This document shows positions 15,162-22,868 of a stretch of DNA of 43,538 bases, piece by piece. The DNA is from Bifidobacterium leontopitheci (lineage in GTDB: Bacteria > Actinomycetota > Actinomycetes > Actinomycetales > Bifidobacteriaceae): positions 1 through 43,538 of the forward strand of contig NZ_WBVT01000028.1 of NCBI RefSeq assembly GCF_009193355.1, read 5' to 3'. The notes beneath the pieces were generated by a model that saw nothing but the letters and a program-made list of their open reading frames with translations, had not been told where the DNA came from and did not search any database. Position numbers and translations under genes: made by a program. How positions within the stretch are numbered: position 1 is the stretch's first letter; each line of letters begins with the position of its first letter.

Positions 15162-16895
15162 ATGACCCATTCGACACAACAACAGGCATTGTCGGGAGCG
15201 TCGCGGAACGCCCCGCAACGTACTCTGCGCACCCGGCTCATGGCGGCGACGGCCGCACTCACCGCGGCGGTGATGCTGCTGGCCGGCTGCTCCTCGGGGG
15301 GCAACGGCGGCGACGACGGCACGACGACCACCGACCCCTCCAAATCCCAGACCTTCACGCCGAAGAACGGCGGATCCTCTGACACGCTGAAAATCGCCTC
15401 CGGCTCCGAGAACCGCGAGGTCGCGGCCGCGATCCAGCAGGCGGCCGACGAATCCGGCGTCACCGTGCAGCTCGACTACATGGGCTCGCTCGACATCATG
15501 CAGTCGCTCAAACGCGGCGGCGACCAATACGACGCCGTCTGGCCGGCCAGCTCCATGTGGATCTCCATGGGCGACACGCAGCACATCGTCAAGGATGAGC
15601 AGAGCACCTCGACCACGCCCATCGTGTTCGGCATCGCCAAGCAGAAGGCCGTCAAACTCGGCTGGGCGGACGCGTCCGGCAAAACCAAGCCGGTCTCCAC
15701 GGCCGACCTCATCAAAGCCGTGCAATCCGGCGACCTCACCTTCTCGATGACCAGCGCCACCCAGTCGAACTCCGGCGCGTCCGCATACCTCGCGTTCCTC
15801 ACCGCGCTCAGCGGCAAGAACGAGGCGCTCACCGCCGCCGACCTCGACGACTCTGCCCTCCAGCAGAACATGAAGACGCTGCTCTCCGGCGTCAACCGCT
15901 CGTCCGGCTCGTCGGACTGGCTCAAGGACATGGTCGTCAAGGACTCCGGCAGGTTCGACTCGATGGTCAACTACGAGTCGCTGGTCATCGCCGCCGACAA
16001 GGAGCTCACCGCCGCCGGCAAGGACCCGCTGCTCGCCGTATACCCGTCGGACGGCATCGCCGTAAGCGACTCGCCGCTCGGCTACGTGGACCGCGGCCAG
16101 AAGCTCGACGACGCCTTCGCCAAATTCCAGAAGGCGCTCAGCTCCAAGGCGTCCAAGCGGCTGTTCGAGCAGGCAGGCCGCCGCACCGGACTCGGCGGCG
16201 CGCTCGCCTACGCCACGGACGCCAAGGTCAAGGAATCCTTCCGCGCCGAATGGGGCATCACCACCGGCTCCGACTCGCTCAAAGCCATCGCCATGCCCTC
16301 CGCCACCGTCATCACCAAGGCGCTCGACGTCTACCAGCGCAACCTGCGCAAGCCCAGCTGGACCGTCTGGGTCGTCGACTACTCGGGATCCATGTACGGC
16401 GAAGGCAAGGACGGCGTGGTCGGCGGCCTCAAAGCCGCCCTCGACCCGCGCAAGGCCGCGCAATCCATGATCGAACCGGGAAGCAATGACGTGAACATCC
16501 TCATCCCGTTCAACTCCAACGCCATGGACGCGATCAAGGCACAGGGCACGGACACCGCGTCGCTCATCGACCAGGCGCGGACGCTCGACCCCAGCGGCGG
16601 CACCAACATCTACGACGGCCTCGTCCAGGCGCTGTACAACATGCCGAGCGACCCCTCGCTGTACACCACCGCGATCGTGCTCATGACCGACGGCCAGTCC
16701 AGCACGCAGGACAAGACCAAGTTCACCAACATCTACCAGCAGAACACGTTCCAGCCGCCCGTGTTCTCCATCATGTTCGCCGAAGCCGACCCCACCCAGC
16801 TCAACGACCTCGCCGAACTGTCGAACGCGAAGGTGTTCGACGGGCGCAAGGGCGATCTGGCCGACGTGTTCCGCCAGGTGAAGGGATACAACTGA
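15162..16895 (+). CDS. Lipoprotein with solute-binding domain fused to a VWA domain
   Basis: A 577-residue exported lipoprotein. The N-terminal signal ends in the lipobox LLAGC with the acylated Cys at 43. Residues ~70-370 form a bacterial extracellular solute-binding module (SBP_bac_11-like; GSLDIMQSLKRGGDQYDAVW and QSNSGASAYLAF). Residues ~398-575 are a von Willebrand A domain with a full MIDAS set: D406-x-S408-x-S410, T481 and D510, so metal-dependent ligand binding is likely. A solute-binding/VWA fusion suggests a sensor or adhesion/chaperone role at the outer membrane face of the cell rather than ordinary transport, since no permease or ATPase accompanies it. AAAGGG precedes the ATG by 5 nt. 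It is first in a four-gene operon overlapping the next gene by 1 nt. Confidence 0.87.
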   Translation: MTHSTQQQALSGASRNAPQRTLRTRLMAATAALTAAVMLLAGCSSGGNGGDDGTTTTDPSKSQTFTPKNGGSSDTLKIASGSENREVAAAIQQAADESGVTVQLDYMGSLDIMQSLKRGGDQYDAVWPASSMWISMGDTQHIVKDEQSTSTTPIVFGIAKQKAVKLGWADASGKTKPVSTADLIKAVQSGDLTFSMTSATQSNSGASAYLAFLTALSGKNEALTAADLDDSALQQNMKTLLSGVNRSSGSSDWLKDMVVKDSGRFDSMVNYESLVIAADKELTAAGKDPLLAVYPSDGIAVSDSPLGYVDRGQKLDDAFAKFQKALSSKASKRLFEQAGRRTGLGGALAYATDAKVKESFRAEWGITTGSDSLKAIAMPSATVITKALDVYQRNLRKPSWTVWVVDYSGSMYGEGKDGVVGGLKAALDPRKAAQSMIEPGSNDVNILIPFNSNAMDAIKAQGTDTASLIDQARTLDPSGGTNIYDGLVQALYNMPSDPSLYTTAIVLMTDGQSSTQDKTKFTNIYQQNTFQPPVFSIMFAEADPTQLNDLAELSNAKVFDGRKGDLADVFRQVKGYN

Positions 16896-17734
16896 TGCTC
16901 TCCATCATCGCGGGATTCATCGCCGGTTTCGCGCTCGGGGCGCTCGCGTTCGTGCTGCTCAAGGGCGGCGTGGCGGGGCTCGTGGTCGGCGCGGCCGCGG
17001 CGGCGCTCGGCTATGTGGGCGTATCCGCGCTCACGGAACGGCAGCGGCGGATCGGCAACATCGCCGTGGACCTGGTGCCGGACGGCGACAAGGCGTTGGC
17101 GGTCATCGACCAGGCGAACGCGTGCGTGGAGCGCATCACCGGGCTCATGAACCGCATCCACGACATGCGGGTGCGCTCCGAGGCCAACGACGTGGTGGCC
17201 GCCACCAACGCGCTGATCCGCTACGTGACCGGCGAGCCGAAGGCATACCCGACGCTCAGCCATTTCATCAACGTGTACGGCGACCAGACGGCCAGTCTGC
17301 TGCAAGGCTACCTTGACGTGGAACGTGCCGGTGTGCTCTCCCAGCTCGGCCGGGCGCGCACCGAGACCATCGAGGCGTTGCAGGCGTTGGAGACCACGGC
17401 GGCCGGCGAGCTGCGGCATGCGGTCGAGGCGAAGACCCTGTCGCTGACCGCCGACTCGGACGCCATCGTGCGGCTCGCCCGCATGGACGGGTACGACGAG
17501 AGCCTGCGGCTGCAGGATGAGCCGCCCGCGGTGGCGGCGTCCGATAGCGCGGCGTCCGATAGCGCGGCGTCCGCGGCAGCTCTGCCCGCGACGTCGGCAC
17601 CCGAGCCGACGACGTCCGCGACAGCGGCGCCCGTGGCGGCGTCCGCGGTAACAGCGTCCACAATATCGGCCGGGGAGACTGATCCAACGGAGACCCGGCC
17701 AACAGAGACCCGGCCAACAGGAAAGGCGGTATGA
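16895..17734 (+). CDS. XpaC-like membrane protein
   Basis: A 279-residue protein of the XpaC family (5-bromo-4-chloroindolyl phosphate hydrolysis protein), whose biochemical role is unclear. Two adjacent membrane helices (~4-22 and 26-46) anchor it. A cytosolic helical domain follows (~50-195) with the family-like segments INVYGDQTASLLQGYLD and ETIEALQALETTAAGEL. The last ~75 residues are an Ala/Ser/Thr/Pro-rich low-complexity tail, encoded by short DNA repeats (GCGGCGTCCGATA copies; ACAGAGACCCGGCC copies). TGATG overlap with the upstream gene and ATGATG overlap with the next gene imply one transcript with translational coupling. XpaC genes are frequently neighbours of telA, as here. Confidence 0.82.
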   Translation: MLSIIAGFIAGFALGALAFVLLKGGVAGLVVGAAAAALGYVGVSALTERQRRIGNIAVDLVPDGDKALAVIDQANACVERITGLMNRIHDMRVRSEANDVVAATNALIRYVTGEPKAYPTLSHFINVYGDQTASLLQGYLDVERAGVLSQLGRARTETIEALQALETTAAGELRHAVEAKTLSLTADSDAIVRLARMDGYDESLRLQDEPPAVAASDSAASDSAASAAALPATSAPEPTTSATAAPVAASAVTASTISAGETDPTETRPTETRPTGKAV

Positions 17735-18819
17735 TGCGCATCACGAAATCGAAGATCATCGGACTGGTGTCGCTGCTCGTCGTGTTCCTGCTCATCGGCG
17801 GCATCCTCGTCTGGCGGGGCGCGCAACCCAAGCCCACGCAGCTCAACGAGGTGAACGGCTATCTCGGCGGCGAGAAGATCGGCCTGTTCGACGACGCACG
17901 GTTCAAGAAGCTGGCCGAGGCGCAGGGCCTCGACGTGAACTACCGCAAGGCCGGGTCGCTGGCCATGATGGACGCCGACCGCAAGGGCCTGGACTACCTG
18001 TTCCCCTCGTCGCGCGCGGCCGTAGAATACGGCAAGGCGAAAGGCGTGGACACGTCCAAAGGCGACATCGTCTTCAACTCGCCGATCGTGCTGTACACGC
18101 ACAAGCCGGTCGCAGAAGCCCTCGTCAAATCCGGCATCATGAGCCATGACGGCGGCGTGTACCGCATGGACATGGCCAAAGCCGTGGACGCGATGGTGAA
18201 CAACAAGACCTGGGCTGACGTCGGCTGGATGTCCGGCTACGGCCAGTTCCGCATCGACTCCACCGATCCGGTCAAATCGAACTCCGGCAACGAATACGCC
18301 GCGCTCGTAGCCACCGTGCTGAACGGCGGCCAGCCGGCCACCACCACCTCGCTGAGTCGCGACTCGGCCAAGATCTCGGCCATCTTCTCGAAGTCGGGGT
18401 GGATGGAGACCAGCTCGGAGGACTCGTTCAACCAGTTCCTGAACCTCGGCGTCGGCTCCAAGCCGATCATGGTCGGCTACGAAAGCCAGATCCTCGACCT
18501 CGCCGTCAACGACCCCGACGCATGGAATCAGGTCAAGGACGATGTGGTCATCGTCTACCCGACGCCCACCGTCTGGTCGACGCACGTGTTCATCCCCACG
18601 GACGCGGACGGCGAGATCCTGCTCAAGCTGCTGAAAAGCAGCGACGTGCAGAAGCTCGCCTGGGAACGCCACGGGTTCCGCTCCGCCGACTTTCGCGGCA
18701 CCTCCAGCATCAGCCGGTTCAAGGTCCCGGGAACGCTGGAGCAGATCTCGGCGGCTTCCGAACTGCCGAACAACGACGCAATGCAGCAGCTCATCGACAT
18801 TCTATCGAAAGGACAATGA
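17731..18819 (+). CDS. Membrane-anchored solute-binding-like protein
   Basis: A 362-residue protein with one N-terminal membrane helix (~residues 9-28) and no lipobox, followed by an extracytoplasmic solute-binding-type domain. It shares motifs with the first gene of the operon: GSLAMMDADRKGLDYLFPSS compares with the first protein's GSL...YDAVWPAS, and KSNSGNEYAALVATVLNG with QSNSGASAYLAFLTALSG. The two are therefore paralogous modules, one anchored by lipid and one by a helix. No transporter partner is encoded nearby. It starts inside the xpaC-like stop (4-nt overlap) and is followed by telA after 1 bp. Confidence 0.75.
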   Translation: MMRITKSKIIGLVSLLVVFLLIGGILVWRGAQPKPTQLNEVNGYLGGEKIGLFDDARFKKLAEAQGLDVNYRKAGSLAMMDADRKGLDYLFPSSRAAVEYGKAKGVDTSKGDIVFNSPIVLYTHKPVAEALVKSGIMSHDGGVYRMDMAKAVDAMVNNKTWADVGWMSGYGQFRIDSTDPVKSNSGNEYAALVATVLNGGQPATTTSLSRDSAKISAIFSKSGWMETSSEDSFNQFLNLGVGSKPIMVGYESQILDLAVNDPDAWNQVKDDVVIVYPTPTVWSTHVFIPTDADGEILLKLLKSSDVQKLAWERHGFRSADFRGTSSISRFKVPGTLEQISAASELPNNDAMQQLIDILSKGQ

Positions 18820-18820
18820 C

Positions 18821-20005
18821 ATGGTACAGGAGATCTCCCTTGCGGACCTGACGCAGGCAAGCAAGACAGCGACCGCGACCAGCGACCTCACGCTCGGCTC
18901 ACTCAGCGAGGGCGCCGGCTCGGTGCTCGCCCCGCAGAACGCGCAGCTCACCCCCGAGAACACGCTGGAGACGCAGCTGGCCAACCTGCCCGAAGCGGAC
19001 CGCGCGCGCATCCGGCAGCTCGCCGAGTCGATCGACCTGACCAAGAGCGGCATCGAATCGTCGTACGGCAAGGACGCGCAACGCTACACCGCCTCGTTCG
19101 CCGACGACATCCTCGCCAAGATCCAATCCAAGGACACCGGTCAGGCGGGCGAGCTGCTGCAGAACCTGCTCACCACCGTGGACGACGCCGAACTCGGCTC
19201 CATCCGCAAGGTGCCGATCCTCGGCAACCTGCTCGGCGGCGTCGACAAGATGCGCCGTCGCTATCAGAAAGTCTCCTCGCAGATCGACGAGATCGTCGCC
19301 AAGCTGGAGGCCCAGCAGACCAGGCTCGTCGCCGACATCGCCCTGTACGACACCATGTACCAGCAGAACGCCCAGCAGTACAAGCAGCTGAAGATGTACG
19401 TGCTCGCCGGCAAGAGCGCCATGCACGACTTCCGCACCACGCAGCTGCCCAAGCTCGAGGAGGAGGCGCAGCGTTCCGGCGACGCCATGCAGGCGCAGGT
19501 GCTCACCGACTTCAAGTCGAAGCTCGACCGGTTCGACAAGCGTCTCGACGATCTGGACCGCGTCTCCGTCGTCTCGCTGCAGACCGCACCGCAGATCAAG
19601 ATCATCCAAAACGCCGACCAGACCATCGTCGACAAGATTGACACGACCATCTCCACCACCATCCCCGTGTGGAAGTCGCAGATGGTGATCGCGCTCGGCC
19701 TGGAGAACCAGCGTAAGGCGCTCGACCTGCAGAAGCAGGCCGACGACGTGACCAACAAGATGCTCCAGCAGAACGCGCGCATCCTGCATCAGGGCGCGGT
19801 GGACGCCGAAAAGGCGAACCAGCGCGGCGTGGTCGACATCGAGACCATCGAACGCGTCAACAACGAGCTGATCTCCACGCTGCGCGAGACCGTGCAGATC
19901 CAGAAGGAAGGCAAGGCCAACCGTGCGGCCGCCGAGGTGAAGATGCGGCAGATCGAGACCGACCTGAAGAACGCGCTGCTCGACAACGCCCAGCAGATGC
20001 GCTGA
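18821..20005 (+). CDS. telA: TelA-family toxic-anion resistance protein
   Basis: A 394-residue soluble, largely helical protein of the TelA (tellurite resistance) family, of normal length. After a ~60-residue variable N-terminus, the conserved region includes YGKDAQRYTASFADDIL, GELLQNLLTTVDDAELG and the coiled-coil stretch around RRRYQKVSSQIDEIVAKLEA. VAKLEAQQTRLVADIALYDT and QTADQ-type segments near the C-terminus (KIIQNADQTIVDKID) are typical. TelA proteins are linked to tellurite, nisin or other envelope stress tolerance, but the mechanism is not settled. It closes the operon with the VWA lipoprotein, XpaC-like protein and second solute-binding protein; a GC-rich hairpin at 20085 follows. 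Confidence 0.88.
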   Translation: MVQEISLADLTQASKTATATSDLTLGSLSEGAGSVLAPQNAQLTPENTLETQLANLPEADRARIRQLAESIDLTKSGIESSYGKDAQRYTASFADDILAKIQSKDTGQAGELLQNLLTTVDDAELGSIRKVPILGNLLGGVDKMRRRYQKVSSQIDEIVAKLEAQQTRLVADIALYDTMYQQNAQQYKQLKMYVLAGKSAMHDFRTTQLPKLEEEAQRSGDAMQAQVLTDFKSKLDRFDKRLDDLDRVSVVSLQTAPQIKIIQNADQTIVDKIDTTISTTIPVWKSQMVIALGLENQRKALDLQKQADDVTNKMLQQNARILHQGAVDAEKANQRGVVDIETIERVNNELISTLRETVQIQKEGKANRAAAEVKMRQIETDLKNALLDNAQQMR

Positions 20006-20084
20006 AACCGTCTCTGCAGCCTCTGCGTCGCCTCTGTGCCGCCCTGTGCCGTCTCTTGCCGTCCGCGCTCGCGGTCTTCGTTCC

Positions 20085-20124
20085 AACGGCCGGCCGCGCC
20101 CACCCCGTGAGCCGTCCGGCCGTT
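20085..20124 (+). terminator. Candidate terminator of the telA operon
   Basis: AACGGCCGG (20085-20093) and CCGGCCGTT (20116-20124) form a perfect 9-bp GC-rich stem around a 22-nt loop, 80 bp after the telA stop. No strong T-run follows. The preceding bases repeat CCTCTG/TGCCGTC motifs with no coding sense. Confidence 0.45.
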
Positions 20125-20141
20125 TCGTGCGCGCATCCGCC

Positions 20142-20147
20142 TACACT
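20142..20147 (+). promoter_or_regulatory. Possible -10 element upstream of the beta-lactamase-like gene
   Basis: TACACT fits the TANNNT -10 consensus and lies 95 bp before the chosen ATG, just after the hairpin that ends the telA operon. No clear -35 accompanies it. Confidence 0.3.
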
Positions 20148-20242
20148 GGCCGGTAGGACCCGTCGGATATGGGCGGATCGTCATGGATCGGCCGGTGTGA
20201 TCCGGCCGGCGGGGCGGATGAAGACTCGGGGAGGTGCGCACG

Positions 20243-21496
20243 ATGTCCAAACGGTGTTCGGGGCTCATGCGCACGCTTCGGCGGGCGGCGTCCCGTTGCG
20301 CCGCCGCGTGCGTCGTCGTCTTCGCCGCCGTCCTGACGGCTTGCGGCGAAATCCGTGGTCGCGTCCGCGACAGCGTACGCAGTGTTGCGCGCGGCACTGT
20401 ACGGCGTGGCACTGTGAGATGTGGCACTGCGAGATGTGGCACTGTGCGGCGTTGCGTGCGTGCGGTCGGCATGTGGCTGGACGGTTCCGCGGGAGGCGGC
20501 AACGCGAAGACCGATCGGCCGACGGTCGTCCGGTCGCAGTCCGGCCAGGCTGTCGGCGGCCAACCGGCCGACATCGACCGCATTGCCTCGCGCATGGCAC
20601 CGCCTGCACTCGTGTATCTGCGGCGTCGGCTGTGCGTGGCGCTGGCGGCGCTCGCGCTCGTGTCGCTGGTGGTCCTGCCGCTTGCGTCAGGCGGCGGCGA
20701 TGGCGGCGAACGCGACATCGGCGACACCGGTTCCACGTCGGTGGCGTCCCAGGGAGGCCTGAGACGCTCCGCCGTGCCGGCACCGTCGCTGACGGCCGCG
20801 CGCGACCTGAGTGCGGATGCGCAGGCCGCGCTGGATCCGATATTCGGCGACGCCGACTATGCGGTTGCCGTCGTGGACCTGTCCGACGGCGGCGACATCG
20901 TGCGCATCGACGCCGACCGCGTGTACTCTTCGGCGAGCACGTACAAGCTGTTCGTCGCCTATTCGATGATGACCGCCGTCGAATCCGGCGAGATGACATG
21001 GGATTCGCCGCTCAACGGCATGAGCCTCAAGGCATGCCTGACCACGATGATCGTCGACTCGGACAACGACTGCCCGAAGGCGTGGCTCATGCGCGACAAC
21101 GAGCGCGGCTATGCGACGGTCACCGCGCAGGCGCGCTCGCTGGGCGCCACAGGCACCACGCTGCACTATCTTGACGTGCGCACCACCGCCTCCGACCTTG
21201 CGTTGATCCTTACGAAACTGCATCAGGGGACCATCGGCACGTCGGCGGACCGGGCGATGGTGATCGACCTGATGAAACGGCAGGTCTACCGTTCCGGCAT
21301 CCCCGCCGGCGTGGCGTCGGTGTGCGGCGGCGACTGCACCGTCGCCGACAAGGTGGGGTTCCGTGACGAGTACCTGCACGACGCCGGCATCGTGACCACG
21401 CCGGACGGCAGCTACGCCTTCGCGATCATGACGTCCGGGTCGTCGTGGGCCGCGATCGCGAAGGCTTCCGCGGCCCTGTACCGGCTCGTGTCGTAG
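20243..21496 (+). CDS. Class A beta-lactamase-like serine hydrolase
   Basis: A 417-residue exported protein. The ATG at 20243 follows GGGGAGG by 8 nt; a GTG at 20234 is also in frame. The catalytic domain (~residues 185-417) has SASTYKLF (SxxK nucleophile/base), SDNDC (SDN) and KVGF in the position of KTG, so the class A/PBP-type active site is present with Val replacing Thr. The N-terminus is odd: a first hydrophobic segment ending in LTAC (lipobox-like) is followed by an Arg-rich repeat (GTVRRGTVRCGTARCGTVRR) and a second hydrophobic segment (LCVALAALALVSLVVLPLAS). Translation from the ATG at 20594 would give a simple single-anchor protein. It may be a beta-lactamase or a wall-modifying relative. 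Confidence 0.78.
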   Translation: MSKRCSGLMRTLRRAASRCAAACVVVFAAVLTACGEIRGRVRDSVRSVARGTVRRGTVRCGTARCGTVRRCVRAVGMWLDGSAGGGNAKTDRPTVVRSQSGQAVGGQPADIDRIASRMAPPALVYLRRRLCVALAALALVSLVVLPLASGGGDGGERDIGDTGSTSVASQGGLRRSAVPAPSLTAARDLSADAQAALDPIFGDADYAVAVVDLSDGGDIVRIDADRVYSSASTYKLFVAYSMMTAVESGEMTWDSPLNGMSLKACLTTMIVDSDNDCPKAWLMRDNERGYATVTAQARSLGATGTTLHYLDVRTTASDLALILTKLHQGTIGTSADRAMVIDLMKRQVYRSGIPAGVASVCGGDCTVADKVGFRDEYLHDAGIVTTPDGSYAFAIMTSGSSWAAIAKASAALYRLVS

Positions 21497-21555
21497 CCGG
21501 TCGTTGCAGGTCGTAGTCGGTCGTTGCCACGCCAATCAACGCCGGGGTTACCCTG

Positions 21556-21656
21556 CGTCACTCTGCTCGCCCTTGCACAGTGACGCAGGAGCGAAACCCC
21601 AGTGTTTCCAAGGGGTCTCACGGGTGCGTCACCGTGCAAGGGCGAGCAGAGTGACG
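21556..21656. repeat. Long hairpin: 23-bp perfect arms plus 8-bp inner extension
   Basis: Arms 21556-21578 and 21634-21656 (core CTCTGCTCGCCCTTGCAC) are exactly complementary over 23 bp. After one mismatch, GTGACGCA (21580-21587) and TGCGTCAC (21625-21632) extend the stem by 8 bp, and a CCCC/GGGG pairing lies further inside. It is positioned exactly between the convergent ends of the beta-lactamase-like gene and the epimerase, as expected for a bidirectional terminator. There is no T-run. Confidence 0.8.
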
Positions 21657-21669
21657 GTGCTGGGAGCCC

Positions 21670-22542
21670 TTACCGGCCGACGACCTGCACGCGCTGCGTG
21701 ATGGCGTGCGATTCGCCGGGCTGCAGCACGATGGCGTGCTCGCGGCAGGAGGCGGCCTCGATGGCCACGAAATCACGCCATTCACCGGGCTGCATGTCGC
21801 CGATTTCGGTGTCCGCGGCGACGCCGGGATTCCAGGTGACGGTCTGCTTGGTGCCTTCGGCGGTGATGACGATGGCGCGGTTCCACGCCGGATCCTCCAG
21901 CATGATCGGATCGGTCGCATAGTAGATGCGGTCCACGGTGGCGCCGTCGAACGTGATCGGCTCGTCGCCCTGCACGCGCGGCGGGAAGCCGGGCAGCGTG
22001 GCGTCAAGATAGTCGGCGTGCTCAAGGCCGTGGATGGACGCCGCGGTGATGTCGCTCGTGCTGAAGTACGTGTGCAGCGCCGCCTCGTAGCGCAGTGGCT
22101 CGTCGCCGTCGTTCGTGACGGTCAGCGTCATGGCGAGTTCGGAGCCGACCTCGATGTCGTACGTCGCGTGGAACCGCGGAGCAGCGCCGCAGTGCAGCTC
22201 GGCGAGCCATTCGGGGTTCGCGTCGGCGTCGGTCAGTGTGTAGCGGATGCGGCTGTCATCGGTGTATTCCGCGTCGACATGCCAGTCGCTCGTACGGGCG
22301 AAGCCGTGCTTCGGGGTCTTCGCCGTCATCTCGCCGTTCTCCCAGCCCTTGGCGAACCAGGGGAACACGACGGGGACGCCGCCGCGGATGGCCTTGCCTT
22401 CGCCCAGATAGACGGCCTTCGGCTGCCAGATGACCTGCCGGCCTGCCGTGGGGGTCCAGGTGAGCAGGTGGGCGCCGTAGTCGCTGACCTGCGCGGCGCC
22501 ATCGTCGTTGCTGATGTTGCGGATGATATGGAGTTCGCTCAT
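21670..22542 (-). CDS. D-hexose-6-phosphate epimerase/aldose 1-epimerase-like protein
   Basis: A 290-residue cytosolic beta-sandwich protein of the galactose-mutarotase superfamily, closest in layout to D-hexose-6-phosphate mutarotases, which interconvert anomers. Key segments are AIRGGVPVVFPWFAKGW, KHGFART, LRYEAALHTYF and VWNPG-like TWNPGVAADTEIGDMQPGEW near the C-terminus. His in HGFAR and the Glu/Asp of the C-terminal part would be the catalytic pair. The start at 22542 is chosen because TATACT (22551-22556, minus strand) ends 8 nt before this ATG, a leaderless layout. A longer form from 22551 lacks support. A long hairpin separates it from the convergent beta-lactamase-like gene. Confidence 0.82.
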   Translation of the reverse strand: MSELHIIRNISNDDGAAQVSDYGAHLLTWTPTAGRQVIWQPKAVYLGEGKAIRGGVPVVFPWFAKGWENGEMTAKTPKHGFARTSDWHVDAEYTDDSRIRYTLTDADANPEWLAELHCGAAPRFHATYDIEVGSELAMTLTVTNDGDEPLRYEAALHTYFSTSDITAASIHGLEHADYLDATLPGFPPRVQGDEPITFDGATVDRIYYATDPIMLEDPAWNRAIVITAEGTKQTVTWNPGVAADTEIGDMQPGEWRDFVAIEAASCREHAIVLQPGESHAITQRVQVVGR

Positions 22543-22868
22543 GAGATTCAAGTATAGGACCGCGGCTTGTCAGCTCTTGCTTTTTCGCCCTTGCCCTTCC
22601 CCTTTGCCGGCATCCTGCTCCCATGTCGCAGCGTGCGGACATCCGCTGTGACGTGAGGGGCGTGATGGTGGGGGATGGAAGGGGAGGGGAGAGGTCTCGC
22701 CATCGGTTTTTCGTATGGTGCCTCGATGTGAGCGGTAATGGTCGGTCGATGCATTAGAATCGTTGCAGACCGGTGTGACCGGTGACGGAGCTCCCGTGAT
22801 GGTTGTGTGAGCGGTCACCTTCGCCGGCGTGACGCGTTGTCTGCAAATCTATGGGAAAGAGGCGGGGC
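22543..22868. other. Divergent intergenic region, epimerase / cfa
   Basis: 326 bp without a gene. It has a minus-strand TATACT for the epimerase at 22551-22556 and a plus-strand TAGAAT at about 22755, suitable as a -10 for cfa. Between them are a CCGGTGTGACCGGTGAC direct repeat and a GGTGAC...GTCACC dyad (22780-22820) in the cfa leader. Confidence 0.4.

Noticed and set aside
15142..15165. 7-codon frame ending on the start codon of the VWA gene
   Set aside because: It coincides with the ribosome site of the VWA gene; overlap is probably incidental.
18899..20086. Minus-strand 395-codon frame over telA
   Set aside because: Antisense shadow; telA has the family motifs and is linked to its operon by a 1-bp gap.
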